DNA of 64,000 nucleotides from Tenrec ecaudatus (GCF_050624435.1 NC_134531.1:255082812-255146811); one strand, 5' to 3'; counted from the first letter of the stretch, positions 1 to 11,583 are shown. Translations and numbers: made by a program. The notes: a model not told the origin generated them from the letters alone.

Positions 1-197
1 CAGAAGATCAAGCTCCAACTAGAACCTCCAGGAGACCACCATATAGCCCATCTCCATCTAGAAGCCAACATGCCAGCAACACGTACCAGGACAACACGGT
101 CTCAGATGGAAAAGAGGACAGGATAGAAACCCTCCACTCAAACGCAGTACACTGATATGAAGGAAGATAGGCAAAGACCCAAAACACAAAACAGAAT

Positions 198-3100
198 ATG
201 GCAACCATGAAGCCAGAGATTGTAATAATCACTTTGAATACAAATGGGCTCAATTCATATGTTAAAAGAAAGAGGCTGGAGGATTGGATTAGAAAACATA
301 ACCCATCAATCTGCTGCCTGCAAGAGACACACCTTAAGCAAGCAGACAAGCATATGCTGAGAATAAAGGGCTGGCAGAAAGTTTACCAAGCAAATGGTAA
401 CTCCAAGAAGGCAGGAGTGGCTATCTTAATCTCCGACAAAATGGATCTCAAGATCCAAAACATAAAAAGAGACAAAGAGGGACATTACATAATGCTCAAA
501 GGCTCAGTAAACCAGGAAGCAATAAGCATACTGAATATTTACGCACCTAATAATGGTGCTGCAAATTTCGTCAAACAAACTATTAAAAAAATGACAGAAG
601 AAATCACGGAAACAACAATAATAGTGGGGGACTTCAACACTCCACTATCAGAGAAAGACAGGTCACAGGGAAAGAAGCTCAGCAAAGAGGCCAGAGAGCT
701 AAACAATGTAATTAGGCAACAGGGCCTGATAGACATCTATAGAGCCTTTCATCCAAAAGCAAAAGGTTTCACATTCTTCTCCAATCCACACGGATCTTTC
801 TCAAGAATAGATCACATGCTGGGGCACAAGGCCAGCCTGAGTAAATTCAAACACATAGATATTATCCAGACGTCTTTCTCAGACCACCATGCCATAAAGC
901 TGGAGATTAATAGAAGGGCACCCAGAAAAGCAAGGGCCACCAATTGGAGAATAAACAACGATCTCCTGCGACATGAATGGGTTAAGGTCCAGATCAGAGA
1001 GGATATCAGGAAATTTCTAGAAACTAATGAGAACGAGCATACAACATATCAAAACTTATGGGACACTGCAAAGGCAGTTATCAGAGGTAGCTTGATATCA
1101 CTGAATGCATACATGAAAAAAGAAGAAAGGCGTATGACAGATATGTTAACACAAAACCTCCAACAACTAGAACAGAGTCAACAGAACTACCCCTCCAATA
1201 GCAAGAGAAAAGAAATAATAAAAATCAGGGCGGAGTTAAACCAGTGGGAAGACAAAAGAACAATGCAAAGGATTAACGCAACTAGAAGCTGGTTTTATGA
1301 ACGAATTAATAAAATTGACACTCCCCTGGCAAAGCTTACCAAAGACAGAAGGAACAATCATCAATAGCCAGGATGAGGGATGAATCGGGGGCAATAACAA
1401 CAGACCCCAATGAGATAAAAAGGATAATCACAAAGTACTATGAAGGTTTGTATTCTAATGAATTCAGAAACCTGGAAGACATGGATAAATATTTAGAAAA
1501 ACAATCTATTCCTAGATTATCTGAGACAGAGATCAAGAACCTCAACAAACCCATAGCGAAGGAAGAAATAGAGAGTGTCATCAAAAACCTACCAAGGAAA
1601 AAGGCCCCAGGGCCAGATGGCTACACAGCAGAATTTTACCAAACATTCAGGGAAGAGCTGACACCGATCCTCCACAAAGTATTCCATAACATAGAAAAGA
1701 ACGGCAAGCTCCCAAACTCATTTTACGAAGCCAGCATTACTTTGATACCCAAACAGGGAAAAGACCCCACAAGCGTAGAGAATTATAGACCAATATCTCT
1801 AATGAACATAGATGCAAAAATCCTTAACAAAATATTGGCCAATAGAATACAAAGGAACATCAAACATATCATTCACCACGACCAAGTAGGATTCATCCCA
1901 GCGATGCAGGGATGGTTTAACATCCGAAAATCCATCAATATCATTCACCACATCGAGAAGAAAAAGGATAAAAACCATATGATAATATCCATAGATGCAG
2001 AAAAAGCATTTGACAACATCCAGCATCCATTCCTAATCAAAACACTCATGAAGATAGGATTGGAAGGTAAGTTCCTCAAGCTCATACAAGCTATCTATGA
2101 AAGACCAACAGCCAACATCATAGTCAATGGAGAAAAGACAAGAACAATACCACTGAAAAAGGGTACAAGACAAGGATGCCCCCTTTCCCCTCTTCTATTC
2201 AATATCGTTTTGGAGGTTCTGGCTAACAACATAAGACAGCGGAAGGACATCAAAGGGATCCAGTTGGGAGAGGAGGAGGTGAAACTATCGTTATTTGCAG
2301 ATGACATGATCCTATACATTGAAGACCCCCAAAACTCCACAGTTGGAATACTTACAGCAATAGAGGAATACGGAAGAGTAGCAGGATACAAGATCAATAA
2401 ACAGAAGTCGGTAGGGTTTCTATACACATCGGACAGGGCCATGGAAGAGGCGATTAAGAGGGAAGTACCCTTCACAGTAGCCAAGAACAAACTGAAATAC
2501 CTAGGAATATACTTAACAAAAAATACTAAAGACCTATATAAGCATAATTATAAAACCCTATTACAGGAAACCAAAAGTGACCTTCACAAATGGATGAAGC
2601 TCCCCTGCTCATGGTTAGGTAGGCTGAACATAGTAAAGATGACAGTTCTTCCTAAAGCACTCTACAAGTTCAATGCTATACCAATCCAATTACCATCAAC
2701 CTTCTTCAAAGAATTGGAAAAACTGACCACCAACTTCATATGGAGAGGGAAGAAACCCAGAATTAGCAGAGAACTCCTCAAGAAGAAGGATACAATTGGA
2801 GGACTCGCCCTACCTGATTTTAATGCCTACTACACAGCTACAGTGGTCAAAACAGCATGGTACTGGCACAATGATAGACACTCAGACCAGTGGAAAAGAA
2901 TAGAAAGCCCAGGAGTAAAATCATCAGCATATAGACAACTGATCTTCGACAAGGGTCCCAAAAACGTCAAGTGGGAAGCAAATGCCCTCTTTAATAAGTG
3001 GTGCTGGAAACAATGGATATCCACATGTAGAAAGTTGAAACAAGACGTCTACCTCACCCCATGCACAAGAATTCACTCAAGGTGGATCACAGATCTAGAA

Positions 3101-4020
3101 GTCAAACCCCAAACCATCAGGACCATTAAGGAGGGAATCGGGACTAATCTCAGAGCACTGGCCCAGGGAGCACATAGGCTCACTGCAACAGGGAAGGGGA
3201 CACACACAGGTGATCTGGAAATCGACAAATGGGATCTAATAAGAATAAAACACCTGTGCACCTCGAAAGACTTTGCCAAGAGGGTGACAAGGCAACCCAC
3301 AGACTGGGAGAAGATTTTTAGTAATGACACGTCAGACAAAGGGCTCATTACTAAAATCTACAACACCATCATGACCTGCAAAAAGAGGAAAACAGTTAAC
3401 CCCCTAAGGAAGTGGGCAAAAGAAATGAGAAGAACTTTCACTAGAGAGGAGATCAATATGGCCAATAAATATATGAGAAAGTGCTCGAAGTCCCTTGCCA
3501 TAAGAGAAATGCAAATCAAAACAACCATGAGATACCACCTAACACTCTCAGGATAGCTCAGATCAGTAAATCAGAGAGCAACAAGTGTTGGAGGGGCTGT
3601 GGTGAAATAGGAACCCTCCTCCACTGCTGGTGGTCGTGCAGATTTGTACAGACACTGTGGAAAGCAATCTGGCGATACCTAAAGAAAATGGAAATTGATC
3701 TACCTTACGACCCAGCCATCCCTCTACTGGGCATATACCCGGTTGAAGCAGCAAATAAAACACGACCAGTCATATGCGCTCCAATGTTTATTGCGGCACA
3801 ATTCACAATAGCAAAGACTTGGAAACAGCCTAAGTTTCCATCGATAGACGAGTGGATTAGCAAACTTTGGCACATACACACAATGGAGTATTATGCAGCA
3901 CTAAAAAGCACCGATGAGCACATGAAACACGTTATTTCATGGGAAGAGCTGGAAGGAATTATGTTAAGCGAGGTAAGCCAGACCCAAAGGGACAGGTACA
4001 ACATGAGTCCCCTGAGGTAA
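198..4020 (+). pseudogene. ORF2: LINE-1 ORF2 (endonuclease-reverse transcriptase), two frameshifts
   Basis: ORF2p nicks target DNA and reverse-transcribes L1 RNA at the nick. The apurinic-type endonuclease lies at codons 1-240 of the first segment (198-1367). Its catalytic positions are all present: N14, E43 (in CLQETH), D145 and N147 (VGDFN), D205 (RIDH), D229 and H230 (SDHH). The second segment (1373-3556) holds the reverse transcriptase: a PGPDG motif near 1610, NYRPISL near 1780, [12 protein letters not shown] near 2170 and the catalytic FADD at 2294-2305. The third segment ends with the C-terminal cysteine motif CX3CX7HX4C at 3586-3639, stopping at TAA 4018-4020. Two frame changes break it, near 1355-1367 and near 3540-3556. 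Otherwise there is no internal stop over roughly 1,270 codons, so the copy is young or purified recently. The start at 198 matches the N14 spacing of the family. Confidence 0.93.
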
Positions 4021-4867
4021 GTACAATCAGCATGACAGAAATGGGGCATTAATCCACCCAAGGGGAGGGTATGGTTTATATCTCCACAGGGAAAGTGGGA
4101 CCAGACTTCAACCCAGTGTCGCAAGGTGTGAATGCAATATCCCGGCGTGGAGGACGGAACCGGTGGAGAGGTCTGGGAGGCTGGCCCCAGCACCATAAAT
4201 TAAGTGGATTCCTGCCCCTCCCCCGAAAAGAACTTGTTCCAAAGGACGACATTGACCCTGCAGCTATGGGAGATGGACATATTTGATCAGAGCACACGGG
4301 AGCAGATGAAGGGGCAGGAGGAGAGAGTGGAGCACAGCCTGGCCCACCAGGCCGTGATGATGATGTTCCTGAGTAGAGCAGTCAGTCCACAGAGAGAACA
4401 ACATGGCTGACCCTACTATGAGACATGATGCCCCTCAGTGACTAAGGGCGATACAGGGGACAGCACCGGAGACACAGTGTGGGAATTGCACCTGACCTGA
4501 TCCCACCACACCGAGGCAATGCACTGGGGGAGTGCAGCGGAACAGCAAGGGAATGGAGTGGCAAGGTCCCCAGGGAATGCTGAAAGCGGACTTTGGGGCC
4601 AGGGCGTGGTGCCCCAACAGACTGGACTGGAAAACGCTCTTAAGGGCCAGCAAAGATCCCTGAACTAACTACAAGCTTTTCTCTTGTGAACTGTTTTGTT
4701 CTGTTCTTTTTCAGTGGTTTGTTTTGGTTGTATTGTGGTCTGGTTGTATACTGTCGCTTTGTGTTCCTCTGTCTAGTTTTCGTGCATGTTAGTGATCCCA
4801 CAGGTCTGTCTGAATAGGACAGGCTGGATGAACTATCTGGATGAAAAACAACGGGACCGACAGTTCC

Positions 4868-4897
4868 GGGGGGACTTGGGGTGGGGGGTAGGGGGGG
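4868..4897 (+). other. G-quadruplex-capable tract in L1 3' UTR
   Basis: Runs of 6, 4, 6 and 7 guanines separated by loops of 1 to 4 bases occur at 4868-4873, 4878-4881, 4883-4888 and 4891-4897. This satisfies the usual G4 pattern. Guanine-rich polypurine tracts in 3' UTRs are a known feature of mammalian L1 elements. Confidence 0.75.
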
Positions 4898-5321
4898 TAA
4901 GGAAGTGGTGTTAACAAACCCAGGGACAAGGGAAAAACATGGGACCCCAAAGGGTAGAGAAGGGGGAGTGGCAGGCCTGATGGGAAATGATCAAGGGTAA
5001 GGTTGCTTAGAGAAGAGGTATACTCTAGCCCAGGGGGCGATGAAGCATGGTAGTAGGGCAGGAGGAAGGTCAAGGGAGATGGAGGAAAGAGCTAGGAGTC
5101 AAAGGGCATTCATGGAGGTCTAGACAAAGACATGTACATGCATATATATATAGGAGGTTGGGGAAATAGATCTTTGTGTCGATATTTATAGGTCAAGTAT
5201 TAAGGTGGCGGAAGGACCTTGGGCCTCTACTCAAACACTCCCTCTATGCATGAATACCTTCTTTTATTAAATTGGAACTCTATGATGCTCACTCTCCCGA
5301 CACAACGGCTGGAGCCAAAGT

Positions 5322-5760
5322 GTGTGAACAAGTAAATGTGGTGAAGAAAGCTGATGGTGCCCGGCTATCAAAAGAGATAGTGACTGGGGTCTTAAAGGCT
5401 TGAAGATAAACAAGCGGCCATCTAGCTCAGAAGCAACAAAGTCCACATGGAAGAACACACCAGCCTGTGTGATCGAGTGGTCCCAAAGGGATCAGTTACC
5501 AGGCATCAAAGAACAAAAAATCATATCATTGACTGCACACCTCCATGATAGGATCGCTGAAGACAAATGGGTGCACAAGCAAATGTGGTGAAGAAAGCTG
5601 ATGGTGCCCGGCTATCAAAAGAGATAGTGTCTGGGGTCTTAAAGGCTTGAAGGTGAACAAGCGGCCATCTCGCTCAGAAACAAATAAGCCCACATGGAAG
5701 AAGCACACCGGCCAGTGCGATCACGAGGTGCCCAAGGGACCAGATATAAGGCATCATGCA
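5322..5760 (+). repeat. 247-bp tandem duplication inside L1 3' UTR
   Basis: The block starting with GTGAAGAAAGCTGATGGTGC occurs at 5341 and again at 5588, an offset of 247 bases. The second copy stops at the A tract at 5761. Both copies share the long following segment with only scattered differences. The minus-strand L1 has a single copy of this unit (about 46940-47060), so unit number varies between elements. Confidence 0.88.
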
Positions 5761-5840
5761 AAAAAAAAAAAAAAAAGATATGTGTGTGTATGTATGTGTA
5801 TATATGTGTATATGTATATATGTATGTGTATATATATTAT
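5761..5840 (+). repeat. A tract and TG/TA simple repeat
   Basis: A run of A (5761-5776) is followed by alternating TG and TA dinucleotides to about 5840. It lies inside the L1 3' UTR. In the related fragment at 33865-33877 only the A tract is present, so the dinucleotide expansion belongs to this copy. Confidence 0.9.
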
Positions 5841-6306
5841 ATTAAATGAAGGGGGAAGTGCAGAGTGGAGACCCAAGGCCCAAGTGTCGGCCAATGGAGA
5901 TCCCCTCATAGAGGGGCTTAGGAGAGGAGATGGGTTAACTAGGGTGTGAGGTAGTATTGATGAAGAACACAGCTTTCCCCCAGATCCTGGATGCTTCCTC
6001 CCCCCAACTACCATGATCCGAATTCTACCTTGCAGGGCTGGATAGGACAGAGGCTGTACACTGGTACATATGAGGGTTGGAGGTACAGGGAATCCAGAGT
6101 GGATGATACCTTCAGGACCAAGGGTGTGAGGGACGATGCTGGGAGAGTGGAGGGTGAGTGGGTTGGAAAGGGGGAACTGATTACAAGGATCCACATGTGA
6201 CCTCTTCCCTGGGAGAGGGACAGCAGAGAAGGGGGGAAGGGAGACCCCGAATAGGGCAATATATGACAAAATAACGAGGTATGAATTACCAAGGGCATAT
6301 GAGGGA

Positions 6307-6336
6307 GGGGGGAAAGGGGAGGGAGGGGCGGGGGGG
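6307..6336 (+). other. Second G-quadruplex-capable tract near L1 3' end
   Basis: Guanine runs of 6, 4, 3, 4 and 7 lie about 145 bases upstream of the poly(A) signal. The same position is guanine-rich in the L1 ends at 23535-23560 and 34344-34365, and cytosine-rich in the minus-strand copy near 46349-46369, so the tract is conserved within the family. Confidence 0.75.
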
Positions 6337-6486
6337 AAAAGAGGACCTGATGCAAGGGGCTTAAGTGGAGAGCAAATGCCTTGAGAATGATTGGGGCAGG
6401 GAATGTATGGATGTGCTTTATACAATTGATGTACGTATATGTATGGATTGTGGTAAGAGTTGTTGGAGTCCCTAATAAAATGTAAA

Positions 6487-6745
6487 AGAAGAAAAGAGAA
6501 AAAAAAATGACTAGGGCAAAGACTGTACAGATGTGCTTTATACAATTGATGTATGTATATGTATGAACTGTGTAAAGAATTGTATCAGCCCCAATAAATT
6601 GTTAAAAAAAAAAAAAGAAAGTAAATGCCTGGAAAAAAAGATGGCAACATATGTCCAAATGTGCTTGATACAGTTGATGTATGGATTGTTATAAGAGCTG
6701 TAAGTGCCCCCAATAAAATGATCTTTTAATTAAAAAAAAAAAATT
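6487..6745 (+). mobile_element. Two extra L1 3'-terminal units in tandem
   Basis: After the main L1 end come two further copies of the terminal ~100 bases, each with its own AATAAA-type signal and A tail. The first (about 6508-6613) resembles the young 3' end; the second (about 6614-6745) resembles the older type seen at 23590-23700, ending CCCCCAATAAAATGATC. They are probably severely 5'-truncated L1 insertions placed one into the A tail of another. Confidence 0.8.
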
Positions 6746-7062
6746 TAAGTGTGTTTAGCAATCATTAAAGGTTTTAGCTATGGTATTGACGATGTGATGT
6801 GATTATTTCAGACTGGCTTACCAACCGGTTTTTCTTGGGGAGAAATGTTGTATGGTAATGAAATCTCCAATTTTAGATTCTGATAGATGGAGCATTGACA
6901 GAATTCTGGCATTTACATTTCTAAACTTTCTTTTCAATTTATGGGTTCTTGAAATGGGGATGTAGAGCTTAAAAGTTTCCAAATGGGTTCTAAATATCAG
7001 CTGGCTATCTATGCTCATTAGTTAATAACCACCTTATAGCTTGTAGGTACTCAGACTTAAAA
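6746..7062. other. Unassigned AT-rich sequence
   Basis: No gene or recognisable repeat is seen. A 66-codon reverse-strand frame here (6818-7018) has no recognisable motif and no support. Confidence 0.5.
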
Positions 7063-7262
7063 AACAACTCACTGACATTGAGTTGATGTTGACTCAGCAA
7101 CTCTATAGCACACAGTAGACTGGCCCTTGTGGGTTTGTGAGACTGTTTACAGTAGTAGAAAGCCCTGTCTTTCTCCATGGAAAGGCTAGGGGGTAGGGGG
7201 TGAAATGCTGACCTTGCAGTTAGTAGCCCAACATTAAATCACTGCACCTCCATGGCTCCTAG
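7063..7262 (-). repeat. AfroSINE copy, diverged
   Basis: Read on the minus strand it shows the tRNA-like head (GGGCTACTAACTGCAAGGTCAG), the body with a CTTTCTAC segment, and the GTCAACATCAACTCAATG tail block. The order matches the other AfroSINE copies in this window, but with many substitutions. Confidence 0.7.
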
Positions 7263-7707
7263 AAGGTAGAGAACATATGACTAGACAGACTTTCCAGCAC
7301 GTTTCTTTATTAGAAAAAATTACTTTGTTATTTCACCCACATGTTTCAGAATTTGACTATTAATAACCAATGAAATTAGTACTTATCTTTATCCTTACCC
7401 ATAAATTACTCAAAGATTGGATATAAAGAAAATATTGAATATAAGGATGCTTCAGAAATGTTGTGGAAAATCAAAAAGGAAAGATAATACAACGTTTCCA
7501 TGAATTTTGGGAGACCACTCATATTATAGCTAGAAAGTTCATATCTAAATTTTAGGTCTGTAGCAAGAGTCTACAGACATAAATACAAATTTAGGTCACT
7601 CCTGAGCTATATCTCAAGAAAGGTGCTTTAGTGATTGAATCTTTAGAAAACAATAAGGTCTTAAAATGAAGAATTCTGCTTTGGAAACTATAGCTTGTAT
7701 GGTCACA
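7263..7707. other. Unassigned AT-rich sequence
   Basis: No coding signal, RNA gene or recognised repeat is visible. Confidence 0.5.
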
Positions 7708-7890
7708 TAAAACCCAAACCCCAAATTGAGTCAATGGCAACTCATAGCAACCCAGATTAGACCTGCCCCTGTGTGTTCTAAGTCTATAACTCTTTATGGA
7801 AGAAGAGTGTCTCTTTTTGCTTCTAGGGAAGCTGGTAGTGTTGAAGTACTGAACTTGCAGTTACCAGCCCAACATGTAAGCACTACTCCA
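7708..7890 (-). repeat. AfroSINE copy, diverged
   Basis: The minus strand shows the same head (TTGGGCTGGTAACTGCAAGT), body and tail (GAGTTGCCATTGACTCAATT) as the other copies. Its plus-strand 65-codon frame is an accident of the repeat. Confidence 0.68.
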
Positions 7891-9282
7891 GTTTGTAAAG
7901 ATGAAGATTCAGACTATGGGTAGCTGTCCTAGAAGAAAAGGTGACATCATCATGTATTTGAAAAAGAAGTGAAAGCCAACCAGTTCGGTAAACGACAGTG
8001 ATTCTGATTGGCAAGATTTTGAGTGCAGTGAAATGTAACTGCACGGGTGACTCTTACATCTATTGTCTGTTTAATGCCCACCATGGACTGGGAAGGTGGC
8101 CACAAGCAATGCTAGAACACTCGAAGTAATGCACTGGTCAGTTTTAACATTGTTGTTTATAAAAGAGGTATTTCAAAAACAGGGAGAGGGATCCCTTAGC
8201 CATCAAGAAAGAATAGTCACCAGTGGAGTGCATGTAAGATGCCTGTCTGAAGTGCCAGAGATGACAGAGACCACAGAACAGACAATCATATTGAGGAGAG
8301 GATCACACGGATGGCATGGAACAGAACAGCAGAGCAGCTCCGAGTCCCAGGGATGGAGCAAGCAGAGGCCAATGAACTACTTGGAGAGAAACCACAACCC
8401 AAGGAGAAACATGTCTGTCTGAATGACTGAGCAGGGGCACTGCAGACAATATAACTGTATTATTACTATGCTGTCGCCTGTTAGCTTCCACAATAAACCT
8501 CCTGAATGGTTAATGATTGCCTGGGGAATACGCCAGTCATTGGAATGGATTACCAAACCCAGCAGAGAAGTAGAGTGCTGTAGGAGGAAGGTTTGGTGTT
8601 AGAACAGGCTGAAGAAAATGGAGACTGGAAGCATAGCAAACACCTATCTTGTGGCAATCATCCTGGATTGGTGTCAAGTTGGATTATCCTTATCCCTGAT
8701 GAAGCTGAAAGTGGTGAGCCATGGAGCTCATGTCATTTTCTGCATGAACGTTAAGGCTACTACACACTATGACACCTTAGGGGATGTGTTCAGATAAACC
8801 CAAATAAATTAGGAAATGAGAATTTTAATGTAAGTTCTTTCTTTTTGACAGAGAAATAAGCATTCACAGTTGTATGGACAGTAGAGGCAAAGTTTAGCAG
8901 CATGGTGCTAAAAATATGGAAGTCTGGGTAGTTAAAATGCTATCAGTAAAGTTCAACCTAGTCAAAATTTAAATTAAATCCATCAAGTCAGTTAGTTTAG
9001 TTTTCCAACCTTTGTCTGCGTGGATATTGGTATTCTTAAAAAGTTATATAAAATTATCTCAGAGAGTGTGTTAAACTATATTTCAATTCTTCAAATAATC
9101 CTTTGGTGAGTGGTAAAAGGCAGATTAATCTGAGTGATTGCCAAGGAGATCTAGATTATTGTTAGAGAGACGTTATGAACAGTGACTATCATTATGTCAC
9201 ACTGCTAGCAAATGTGTACCTTCTTTCACAAATATGGATGTAAGAAATAACATTTTATTTGAGCTCATTTTTCACTCCACTA
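7891..9282. other. Unassigned sequence without recognisable gene
   Basis: A 108-codon frame at 8096-8422 begins in ordinary intergenic sequence, has no recognisable domain and carries no splice or promoter context. An AATAAA lies at 8491, so a decayed retrocopy of some transcript cannot be excluded, but I recognise nothing. Confidence 0.4.
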
Positions 9283-9600
9283 CTGCTGTTACTAGGGGCC
9301 ATCAGGTCGATTCCGACACAACAGAACTATCATTATCTGGTGTGGCACCATCCTGAAAGTTGTTATGTTTGACCAATCGTTGAAGCCATTGTATCAATCT
9401 GCAATTTTTTTTTTTTGCCGCCCAAGCATAATGCTCTTCACTATTGCATTCTTTAGTTGGCCTTTTAACCTGAAGGGCTCATCTTCTGGTATTCTATTTG
9501 ACAATGTCTATTCTGACACTCTATCTGACAATGTTCTGTTGTTATTCATAAGCCTTTCTGTGGCTAATTTCTAAGAAGTAGAGAGCTACTCCTTCTTCCA
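9283..9600. repeat. RTE-associated afrotherian repeat fragment
   Basis: The stretch near 9295-9325 (GCCATCAGGTCGATTCCGAC) is the reverse complement of the RTE/AfroSINE tail. The following block with CTGACAATGTTCTG resembles a repeat that accompanies this tail in afrotherian genomes. A poly(T) run lies at 9406-9416. Confidence 0.5.
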
Positions 9601-10233
9601 ACAAAAAAATTCAATCAGCATAGAAAAAATTATGATGAACAAAGAAAAAAATAAGAATCCAACAAAATGATAGCAATAAAACCATATCTATCAATTACAA
9701 TATAGACTGTAAAAAATCTTTCTAGATAAGAGACAGGGTGAGCAAAAAATGGCTAAGAAAACATAAGGTAATATGCTGCTTTCAAGAAAGACATCTTAGA
9801 TGCAAGCACAAAAACACTAAAAATCAAAGGATATGAAAATATATATCAAGTTAATAAGTTAAAGAAAGCAAATGTGACTATATTAATTCCTGAAAAAATA
9901 GACATTAAGGTAAAAGCCGTCATGGGAGAATAATAAGGCCATTATGTAATGAAGGAAGCCACAATCAGACAAAATGACATAACCATAACAAACATCTGTG
10001 CACCCTTACATGACCCTCGGAATACATTAATGTATCTTTTAGAGTGGAGGAGAGAGACAAAGAGACAATAAAACTATAAGAGTAGGAGATTTTAATGCAT
10101 AATTTTAGAGCAACGAAAGAGTAGCTAGAAAGAAAATTAGCAATGGTCCAGAAAAATTAAACAAAACCATTAAATGACTTCACCTCTTAGACATAAACAT
10201 AGCACTTCACCAAACAATAACACAGTATGCATT

Positions 10234-10679
10234 TGTGGTAGTTACATAATCTGTCGCCAATTTGAAAGCCTTAAAAGTGAAGTGGTGGAGTTTACCCTGT
10301 CAATTAGGTGGCAGCTTGATGACCTCATTTGGAGGCGCTAAGGAGATAAATAGCTTGCTGATGGAGAGACACATGCTTAGTCCTTTTGAGACATCCTTGT
10401 GGACAAGCCACATAGAGACAGGCTGATAGCAGCCAGAGACCCCTGCTGGTGCTGAAATGCTTACACTGCCACTGGATCCACAAGACATGTGTTTTGTGAG
10501 TCTGAAGAGGACTTTATAGTTCGGTGTCAGACATATGGGCTAATATCAGACTTATGGACTTGATCTGGACTGGGCTGAGATATTATCTTAATACACAAGG
10601 GCTCTTTTATATAAAGCTCTTTGTTACATACATATGAGTGTCTTTGAATGTGCTTCTCTAGTTTACCCAAAATAACACA
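10234..10679 (-). mobile_element. ERVL-like solo LTR with 5-bp target duplication
   Basis: The 446-bp element starts TG and ends CA and is flanked by the perfect 5-bp direct repeat GCATT (10229-10233 and 10680-10684), the duplication size of class III (ERVL) elements. Read on the minus strand it starts TGTGTTATTTTGGGTAAACT and resembles MLT2-type ERVL LTRs. It sits inside the endonuclease region of the ancient L1. No internal viral sequence is present. Confidence 0.75.
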
Positions 10680-11339
10680 GCATTTTTATGTATATTTTAT
10701 GGAGTGTGGAACATGCTTCAGAATAGATCATGTGTTACTCCACAAAACAAACATCAAACTAAAAATCATTTCATTTCAGATTATAATGCCTTAAAATTAG
10801 CAATCAATGTCAGGAGGGTCAAAGAAACTATTACATAGAAATTTAACAGCATCTCATTTTAAAACTGATAGATAATTGAAGGAATAAAGAATGCAATTAA
10901 AAAATTTCCTTGAAATAAATATAAATGAAAACACAACATAGTAAGACCCTTAAAACACAGACATATCAGTTGTCAGAAGTATCTGCAGCAATAATTTGTA
11001 CCAATAAGCGCACATATCAAAAAGAATAAAAAGCTAAAACCCCAAAGAAACAAAAATCCACATCAATGCCAAACCTGTAGCATCATCAGAGTAGAGAACT
11101 AGAGAGATCTGTCTCTTATGAACTTAGATGCTATAACAAGTAGAACAAGACCAGCAAACAAATTCTCAGTCACCAGAAGAAAATAAATAATAACTATTAG
11201 AGCAGAAATGTGTACGTTAGAAGGCAATACAAAAGAGAAAAAAATTGACAGATATGAAGTTGATTTTTCATTTGATAATTGATAAATGACTGGCAAAACT
11301 AATAATAGAAAATGAAGAGATGGAGCAAGTTTTGCCAAT

Positions 11340-11583
11340 AAGAGGGATATTGGTCCAATGTTGATTAATTCCAGATCACGGTATCTGAATTATTCACTTG
11401 TACAGAATCAATCCTTTCATGAATGGATACAATTTATACAAACAATGTGGCTTATTTGTCAGAAAAAATTACAATTATATTCATTGAGAATGTCAGTTAC
11501 AGGTTTGAAACTGTGGTAGCAAGTACACAATACTGCTTGATGTGACTGAACTATAGAATGATATGATATCTGTATTAACCCTT
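11340..11583 (+). repeat. Unclassified 3'-UTR-like repeat, short copy
   Basis: The end of this block (TGATGTGACTGAACTATAGA near 11540) matches the ends of the repeats at 17340-17825 and 35237-35590, suggesting a common older LINE 3' UTR. It is cut by the LTR beginning at 11584. Confidence 0.45.

Larger units (their letters stand above)
1..6486 (+). mobile_element. LINE-1 retrotransposon, 5' part outside the window
   Basis: The element contains the end of the ORF1-ORF2 spacer (1-197), ORF2 (198-4020 in three pieces) and a long 3' UTR ending in AATAAAATG near 6476. The encoded endonuclease and reverse transcriptase motifs are those of mammalian L1. The ORF1 and 5' UTR would lie left of base 1. 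The 3' UTR is about 2.47 kb, far longer than the human one, and matches in layout the minus-strand element at 46200-55316. A short impure A-rich stretch follows, then two further copies of the L1 3' terminus. Because the 5' end is missing no target duplication can be checked. Confidence 0.95.
4021..6486 (+). other. LINE-1 3' UTR, about 2.47 kb
   Basis: This noncoding stretch follows the ORF2 stop and ends at the L1 poly(A) signal. It contains two guanine-rich tracts (4868-4897 and 6307-6336), a 247-bp tandem duplication (5322-5760), an A tract and TG/TA simple repeat (5761-5840), and the terminal block shared with the shorter L1 ends at 33775-34534 and 23455-23708. Reverse-strand reading frames here (for example 5754-6545) are antisense to repeat DNA and are not genes. 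Confidence 0.88.

Noticed and set aside
198..1367. 389-codon frame as a host exonuclease or AP endonuclease gene
   Set aside because: Continuation into L1 linker and reverse transcriptase after one frame change shows it is the L1 ORF2 N-terminus.
3481..4020. 179-codon frame as a separate protein
   Set aside because: It is the C-terminal part of L1 ORF2 after a frameshift; its first ~20 codons are out of frame with the family.
5754..6545. 263-codon minus-strand frame
   Set aside because: It runs antisense through L1 3' UTR, poly(A) and TG/TA simple repeat. The protein is proline-rich low complexity with no homology signal.
8096..8422. 108-codon frame as a small gene
   Set aside because: No recognisable motif, and the surrounding DNA gives no promoter or splice context.
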